Assembly (NCBI RefSeq): GCF_030272615.1
Contig: NC_081408.1
Coordinates: 768,289,830-768,353,829 of the forward strand
Direction: 5' to 3'
Length of the DNA stretch: 64,000 nt
Source: Cryptomeria japonica
Lineage: Eukaryota; Streptophyta; Pinopsida; Cupressales; Cupressaceae
Shown: piece by piece, positions 57,921-64,000 of the stretch
How the letters are laid out: each line of letters begins with the position of its first letter
Position numbering within the stretch: the stretch's first letter is position 1
Made by a program: the position numbers and the translations under genes
Notes under the pieces: generated by a model
Told to the model about the DNA's origin: nothing
Seen by the model: only the letters and a program-made list of their open reading frames with translations
The model's database searches: none

Positions 57921-58283
57921 TTATTTAAAGACATGATAGATTGAATGAGGTATTATAATATGACATGTAAAATGCTCTACTATGAGTGAGATTAAAAACA
58001 TGTATAAGATGATGAATGTTGAAAAGTCTTTAGAAAGAAATAAGTTTATAGAAGAAGAATAGGCCACTAAGTCATAATTTTCTTGCACACAAGAAATATT
58101 AGGAGAGGGATAAGTGTAAATCATTAGAGCCTTATTCCTAGAATAAAGGTTTTTAGAATGAATAAAAGATAAAGTCTCATAAGTGGGATTAGAATTCTCT
58201 TGAGGAGATTCATAAAGAGATTTGTTCATCACCAAGATTTCCTTATGAGGGGGATGAGTGTTGAAAGAATTAGAAGATGATTT
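57921..58283 (-). pseudogene. E4 polyprotein C-terminal part
   Basis: Reverse-strand reading aligns with the last ~120 residues of the E1 protein: HPPHKEILVMNKSLYESPQ, a short extra segment, then TFIILYMFLISLIVEHF and HSIYHVFK with stop. The hydrophobic tail and C-terminal residues are the best conserved part. The frame is cut at 58283 by E5, and the residues reading beyond that point are LTR sequence. Confidence 0.8.
58279..58283. repeat. presumed E5 target duplication GATTT, left copy
   Basis: GATTT directly precedes the E5 LTR; the partner would lie beyond the window. Confidence 0.4.
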
Positions 58284-59203
58284 TGTTAGGATTCCCAAAG
58301 ATACTGAGAGGGGGAGGTTAATTAGTATCTTGTTGGTTATCAGATTTTCTAAACTTATTAAACAAATTGCATTCCGAAACAGTGTACTGGTAAACAAGAA
58401 TTAATGCAATAAATAAGAACAATAAATACAACATAGAAAGAACACCATAACACAATATTTTTGGCGAGGAAACTCGGTGTGGGAAAAACCTCGGTGGGAT
58501 TTGCGACCCACAATATTCACTCATTGGCCAATGAATGGATATTACTTACAAAATGTGTGCCTGCACATGCAGGAAGGCCAACTGCCTAGAGCTCACTACT
58601 CAATTACAAAAGGAAGTCTCACTGACTTACAAAATTGGATTATAGAAATCCAATGTGATGTACTGCTACAAAAAGCATATGCTATGCCAGGTTCAGTACC
58701 GGTTTAAGCTCTTACAACAACCATAAACCTTACTCCAAAATCTACCTTAATACTCACTCATCATATCCATCTATCATCTATGTCCTATTACAAAATGTTC
58801 TACAAGATCTCATACTTATATATGAGTCTTGTTACAATATGCCATGTCGGCTTACAAAAAGATATTACAAATAAATACAATATGCAATAAACAAAATCTT
58901 GTCAGCCAGGGTGTCAGTAATCATCTTTGTCACTGCAGGTAAACTATCTGTCGGTGTAGAGTCTGTCGGTGCCGGTGCCATAGGATTGCAAGGTTGCCAT
59001 CAATGAAAATACCTTCAATCACCTACAATTTCTCATTGGAGTGTGCAATGCCAACAATCACCCCATTTGGCATTTATGGCAACACCCATGAGAAAAATTC
59101 AAAAATGTATCCATAATTTGAAGTCCAAAAATCTTACCAAAAACTATGCCAAAACTGTGTGGTCCCCCTGAGCAGATGATCTCTTCTATCAATCATTTTC
59201 TCA
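58284..59203 (-). repeat. E5 3' LTR
   Basis: On this strand TGTTAGGATTCCCAAA...; the high end at TTTTCTCA (59203) is placed by the polypurine tract. The first ~260 bp match the partial LTR at 63738-64000 closely. Confidence 0.8.
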
Positions 59204-59235
59204 TCTCTACTACTCCCCCTTTGACATAAATGACA
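59204..59235 (-). promoter_or_regulatory. polypurine tract of E5
   Basis: The reverse strand reads GTCAAAGGGGGAGTAGTAGA just before the LTR start TGAGAAAATG. Confidence 0.7.
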
Positions 59236-59301
59236 AAGGCTGTCAAAAATGTCAATTGAGTGTAGTTCTCAGCTGGAACCCTGTAACCGGTTGGTTACAA
59301 T

Positions 59302-62251
59302 CTAAAAAATTTCTGCCAATACAAAATTTAGGCTCTGAGTGAACCTTTCACTATCCTTCAATGTTGCTTCAGTCCTTTGAATTGTATCGGTGAGGATGTA
59401 CATTTTCTCTTCCGGTGTCTTTAGTCCTAGAACAAGTGCCTCTGAGATCTCTTTTCTCAAAGAGATGAGGTTGTCAAGTTTCGGACCAAGTCTGCATTTA
59501 AGCTCTTTTGCCTCAAACTTTATTCTTTCCTTCTCTTTTTCAAATTTCTCAATTTTCTCTTCAAAGCCTGCTATTTCCCGCTCTATAACCGATATGGGTT
59601 CTGATGAACCGATGAGATTATCAGCAATATTATTTATTTCTTTATGTGTTCTGATGATCTCCTTGTCTATATCAACTATCAAAATATTGGTTTTACATGT
59701 GTCCCTATACAACTCTTTAAACTCCATTATTGTTTTTTTAAGTGCCAGTAATAGGGCATCAATGTGTCCCATCCACTTATTTATTGACTCATCAAAGAAT
59801 TTTTCTTTTTCTTTATTCATTTTCTCACTAAATGTTTCCTCATTAATCTAATCAACTGTTAATAGGTTGTTGGTGATATACTTAGACAATGTGTCTAATT
59901 GGCTCAAAGAATCTTTATTGTCCACATTGCACATGGGTGCAATCAATTTTAATAAAGGAATTGTATCATCAATAGCCTTGTATGCAAGTGCATTACAATT
60001 TGTTATTTTCTTGATGGAATCCAACAATACCTCTGTCACATTGGTTGGTCTGAATTATGTTAAAGAAGAACCAGATGATTGTCCAACTATCTTCACAATT
60101 TGCATTCCACCAGCGTCAGTAACCTCTTTGCTTGTGTTGACCTTAGGTAAGTCAGTTTGTGTCTGCATCTCAACTAGCAAAGGCTTGGGTTTCTCAATAG
60201 TTGTCAGTGGCACTATCTCATTTTGAACCTGTACCTCAACCTTTTTCTCTTCCTATTTCTCAGTGTGTACCTCAGTTTGTTTCTCTGTACTTTCCACTGC
60301 CAGTTTCTCTAATGAAGTCTCAGCATTTACTGTTGGTTTCTCAGTATGCACCTCTGGTATCTCAACAAGTTTTACTGTGTTATCATCAGTCGGTTGCTCA
60401 ATGTGTGCATCAGTGGTATTAGTCACCATTCCAGAAGCTAGGGGATCAATTATTTGTTCAGTTTGTGTTTCAACCCCAATCTCAATATTTTCAACTATTT
60501 TCTCTACATGTGGTTCCACTACAATATTCTTAGCCAATGGCTCAGTAGACACATCTTTCTTTTCACTAGTGGTTTCCTTATCAACCACAATGTTTACTTC
60601 TTATGTATCAATATTCATTGTGTATAAAACTTCTGAATCAAGATTGGTGTCCTCATGTGTTGTTTCCAACTCAACATTATCAGTTGCCAGTGTGTCAATA
60701 GTCTCAACCGATGGAGTATTAGAAGGAGGTGGGGCAAATTATCTATTACTTTTATGCTTGGAGGTCCACCTACCTTGCCTTTACCTTTGTCCTTATCCTT
60801 TTGGTAAACTTTGAAAGTTTTGGGTCATTTGAGCTCTTCTTGTTTTTCTTTCTCCACAAGGAAGATATCCCATTTATCTATTGTCTCTTCAAAGATTTCA
60901 TTCACTCTGCCGGTATTTCACTGTCAGAGGAAGTTCCAATTGATGAAAGATGAGCTTCCAATTGTATCCCTTCCAAGTCACTTTCCTTAATACCAGTGAT
61001 ATTTAATATATCTTCCTTGATCTCTTTGGCCTGTTTTGTTGCTTTTCTGACAGTTTGTTCTCTTTTCTTCCTTTGTTTTAGTGTTGGTAATTTTCTCTCA
61101 ATGGTTTCAACATTTCCAAATATTTTCTCTTCAAGTTCTCTGGGGGCTTTGAGTAGGGCTTTGGCATATGTCTCAATTATGTTTTCATCAGCCTAATAAC
61201 CCATTTTTGTTACCCAAACAGCTCTTGGAACCACTGCTTCCATCCAGATTTCATCTTTGTTTATAAAAAAGCAAATTTCTTTTTGATATTTGTCAGTTAT
61301 GCTCTGAGATAACCTTTCCCTTGTTTTCATTCTAGCCTTAAATGCCTAGAAGTATTCAATTATATTGTTTTCCTTGTCATCTCCCATGCCGGTAAGGATA
61401 TCCAATAGTTGTTTACCTACTGGTATGTCAAAACCAAATTCTTTTCTGCCTATATCGGGAACTTCCTTAGTAATGTATAGCATTAGGAACACAAGTAGTT
61501 TACCAAATCTGAAAGTACCTTTCTTGTCACCTTTAATTTTCTTTAAGTTGTCAATCAATTTATCCTTTAACCATTCACATATGTCAATCTTAGTATTACT
61601 GTTCACCATGTCATAAGCACTCTTGATACATAAACTAGAAACAGAGTTCAATCTGTTAGCATGTGTATTTTTGTATCCTAGTATCATGCTAATGAATCTG
61701 ACATTTATATCTTTCACATCATTGACTCTTAAGTATCTTTTGTCATGGGTTGCACTAGTTAGGGTCATTACAGTGTTGTTTGGAACTTTCTTAGTTTTGT
61801 TAGGCCTGCTACCCGTGGAAGGTAAGCCAGTCACTGCCCTAACTGCTTCTCTTGTGAACTTGTGGATGGAGTTAGGCCAAAAGAATTCCTCATGAACTCT
61901 ACTAAGTACAATCCTCACAACTTCCTTAGGAAAATTAGGAATACTAAGTATTTCCACAAAACCTAGGGTTTCAATTATCTTATGTTCCCGTTTCACAATA
62001 CTATTTTCATCACAAATTATAGTCCTATACATATTCATTATTTCATCAGCACCAAGTTCTTCAATATGACAATGTATGTATATCCTAGGGTCTTTTGCAT
62101 ATGCAACTCCTTTGGGTATTTTAGAGAATGCACCTAGGGTATCATCCTGCTTCGCTACTTCAGGTATGATCTTAAATATGGGCCTAGGGTGTTTAACCAC
62201 TTCAATTACAGTAGGGTTTGCAATGAATTCAGGTGTAGAGGAGGAAGCCAT
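59302..62251 (-). pseudogene. E5 accessory ORF (about 980 codons), function unknown
   Basis: The reverse-strand ATG at 62251 (MASSSTPEFIANPTVIEVVK) opens 301 codons including PRIYIHCHIEELGADEIM, FWPNSIHKFTREAVRAVTGL and GRKEFGFDIPVGKQLLDIL. This region resembles uncharacterised retroelement-associated plant proteins, but I could not name a family. TAG at 61346 breaks it; the same frame continues (AFKARMKTRERL... EIWMEAVVPRAVWVTKMGY) with stops, a frameshift near 60900 and an acidic Thr/Val/Glu-rich stretch (about 60690-60253). It ends in a long helical part (59820-59302: KFEKEKERIKFEAKELKCRL), a probable coiled coil. It ends 60 nt before the polypurine tract, the place of an extra ORF downstream of pol; here pol itself is missing. 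Confidence 0.55.
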
Positions 62252-62598
62252 TTGATAAATATCTTAATTTGCCTCTAGGTGTGATTGCTTGAAAAAAATT
62301 TCTTCACTTCTCGCTGTGGATGCCTTCGCTCAGGTTTTTTGTGCTCTTAGGAAATTTGAATGCTCGGTGAGTGAAAAAGAGTGAAAAACACTTGCTTTAT
62401 AATGTCTTTTCCTTCAACTACCATAATAAATGTCTATCAGTTAAGTGAAACTTAACACATCTGCCGGTAAAGAAGCAATTTATCTTCTTACCATCAATCG
62501 AGGGTAAACTAGCATGATTTTCAATTAGTTGCCATACCTCCAAAAGGTTTCTTTTCAGTTAGATGAAGACTCTTCTGCCGATGGAGTAATACTTTGTT

Positions 62599-63666
62599 CT
62601 ACCAGTGAAGGAATAGCTTCATCAACATTCTGTCTATCTTTCTAATCCATTGTTTTGAAAATTCTTTCTTTACCTCTTCAACCCTCTCTTTATCTTTCAA
62701 ACTAGGTCCTTTGTTTTTTGCCGATGATGCCTTACTTCTACAAAATTTTGCAATATGTCCAATCTTATTACAAGCATAACAAGTCACATTATTTTTTTGA
62801 ATAGCTTTTTCATATCCTATGTTGGCATGTGTTCTGCATTGATTAGATAAGTGTCCAAATCTTCCACAAACATAACATCTTACACTCATTATGCAATTTT
62901 CTGAATTATGACCAGTTTTGTTGCATTTAGAACATTGACCGGTGGGTTCATTAGTGTTTTGATAGTTTCTAGATCTACACTTATTTTCTTTATGACCATA
63001 CGTGTTACAGTTAAAGCATTTCCCATTAAATTTGTAGGCATTAGGTTGTCTTACTGGTTTACTATGATCATGATTGTTTGTAGTATTGGAGCTTTCACCA
63101 ACTTCAAAGCCAAGTCCATTAGTATCTCCATCAGGTTTCTAATTTTTCAGCATATTATCAAGTTCCTCTGAACTTTTCTTGAATTTTTCTTTGTGTTGAT
63201 TTGCAATAGCCAACTCATTTTCCAAGATTTCTTTCTGTCTCATAAGTTCAGTTCTATCATTTTGTGTGTGTATCAAATCTATCTTCAACATATCATTTTC
63301 ATGACTAAGTCTTGTATTTTTATTTCCAGGATCATTTAGTCTTCTAAACAAGTCATCTTCATTCTTCTTTCTATCTTCAATGTCTCTACAAAACCTCATA
63401 GTCATATCTTGCATCTCATTCCTCATAACACTGTTTTCTTGTCTCAACTTGTTCACAAGGTCATTAAGAGTTTCCTTTTCACCATCATCACTCTGCATCT
63501 TTTTAGAAAGTTCTCTTCTTTTGTTCTTAACAATAGTGAGATTTTCTTGAAGTCCTTGAATGAATTCCTGTGTAGTCTTCAGATCATCTTCAAGTTTCAT
63601 ATTCTTTAACTTTTCTGCATCATAATCTGAAAGAGTTGTTTCCAATTGCTTTCTCAAGTTTTCCAT
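62599..63666 (-). pseudogene. E5 gag-like protein: coiled coil plus four CCHC zinc knuckles
   Basis: Reverse-strand ATG at 63666, about 60 nt from the primer site: MENLRKQLETTLSDYDAEKL. Residues 1-175 are nearly all charged heptad-like helix (NDLVNKLRQENSVMRNEM, RQKEILENELAIANQ). A TAG at 63138-63136 interrupts, and the same frame continues with four CCHC knuckles: CFNCNTYGHKENKC, CSKCNKTGHNSENC, CYVCGRFGHLSNQC and CYACNKIGHIAKFC. It then has a basic tail and stops at 62599 (356 codons). Four knuckles after a coiled coil, with no recognised capsid fold, is unusual for copia gag, which normally has one or two. The knuckles would bind RNA. Confidence 0.72.
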
Positions 63667-63721
63667 CTGTACTAGTGTTAGAATCTCCCTCAATCTATTA
63701 GGATTTTGAAAATAGAGGACC

Positions 63722-63737
63722 AAGCTCTGATACCAAT
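63722..63737 (-). promoter_or_regulatory. primer-binding site of E5
   Basis: The reverse strand reads ATTGGTATCAGAGCTTGG next to the LTR, matching the initiator-Met site. Confidence 0.8.
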
Positions 63738-64000
63738 TGTTAGGATTCCCAAATATACTGAGAGGGGGGGTGAATCAGTATCTTACCGGTTATCAGATTT
63801 TCTAAACTTATTAAACAAATTGCATTCCAAAATAGTGTACCAGTAAACAAGAATTAATGTAGTAAATAAGAACAATAAATACAACCTAGAAAGCACACCA
63901 TAACACAAGATTTTTGGCGAGGAAACCTAGTGTGGGAAAAACCTCGGTGGGATTTATGACCCGCAATATTCACTCACTGGCCAATGAATGGATATTACTT
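63738..64000 (-). repeat. E5 5' LTR, partial
   Basis: TGTTAGGATTCCCAAATATA onward repeats 58284-58546 with few changes and runs off the window. Confidence 0.85.

Larger units (their letters stand above)
54746..58283 (-). mobile_element. E4: reverse-strand relative of E1, interrupted by E5
   Basis: 3' LTR 54746-56233, reversed polypurine tract, 3' UTR and the C-terminal coding end of an E1-like polyprotein up to 58283, where E5 is inserted. The rest and the 5' LTR lie beyond E5, outside the window. It is inserted in the E3 right LTR after GATAG. Confidence 0.82.
58284..64000 (-). mobile_element. E5: reverse-strand copia-like element with zinc-knuckle gag and accessory ORF
   Basis: 3' LTR 58284-59203, polypurine tract, two reverse-strand ORF regions, an initiator-Met primer site and the start of the 5' LTR (63738 onward). 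TTGGTATCAGAGCTTGG and the AAAGGGGGAG tract fit a Ty1/copia (Sirevirus-like) origin. No protease, integrase or RT was seen, so it is non-autonomous. It splits E4. Confidence 0.82.

Overview
This is nuclear DNA of a large-genome land plant. It is made almost entirely of transposable elements and simple repeats, and no ordinary single-copy host gene was recognised. The signs are plant-type Ty1/copia and Ty3-type LTR elements with initiator-Met-like primer sites, a plant L1-type LINE, AAACCCTAG telo-box motifs and deep nesting of elements. A gymnosperm is plausible from the style of the repeats, but the sequence read alone does not prove it.

Layout. 1-9674: an L1-type LINE split by a complete LTR element (E1, 377-9052) with a perfect CTACC target duplication. 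9720-10246: decayed Ty3 RNase H debris. 10252-13232: a reverse-strand, non-coding LTR element with two 1237-bp LTRs around a 507-bp interior. 13243-14274: a reverse-strand transposase-like pseudogene. 15047-30008: a large DNA transposon (copy A) with 25-bp terminal inverted repeats, GTACGCG-rich subterminal repeats, about 3 kb of simple and tandem repeats, and a reverse-strand intron-containing gene interrupted by a complete LTR element (E2, 21251-29106, target duplication ATTTG). 30009-42105: AT-rich, mostly unassigned DNA with GGGCGCCC-type palindrome clusters, GA/CT satellites, a telo-box tandem block and one degraded gene-like region (32664-33709).

42106-46032 is a decayed Ty1/copia element that ends abruptly inside reverse transcriptase, at a short microhomology with a second, 5'-truncated copy of the DNA transposon (copy B, 46033-50328). 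Copy B has the empty E2 target site and extra exons missing from copy A. A Ty3-type gag-protease element (E3, from 50330) follows. Its right LTR is split by a reverse-strand relative of E1 (E4, from 54746), which is itself split by a reverse-strand copia-like element (E5, 58284 to beyond the window end).

E1, E2, E3 and E5 encode gag- or protease-type proteins, and no reverse transcriptase or integrase was seen in them. They look like passengers relying on other elements. E1, E2 and E4 share a primer/polypurine style, a GC-rich LTR palindrome cluster and a striking imperfect inverted-repeat cassette of about 75 nt in LTRs and leaders. The copia element is the only one with a near-complete pol, and it is inactive.
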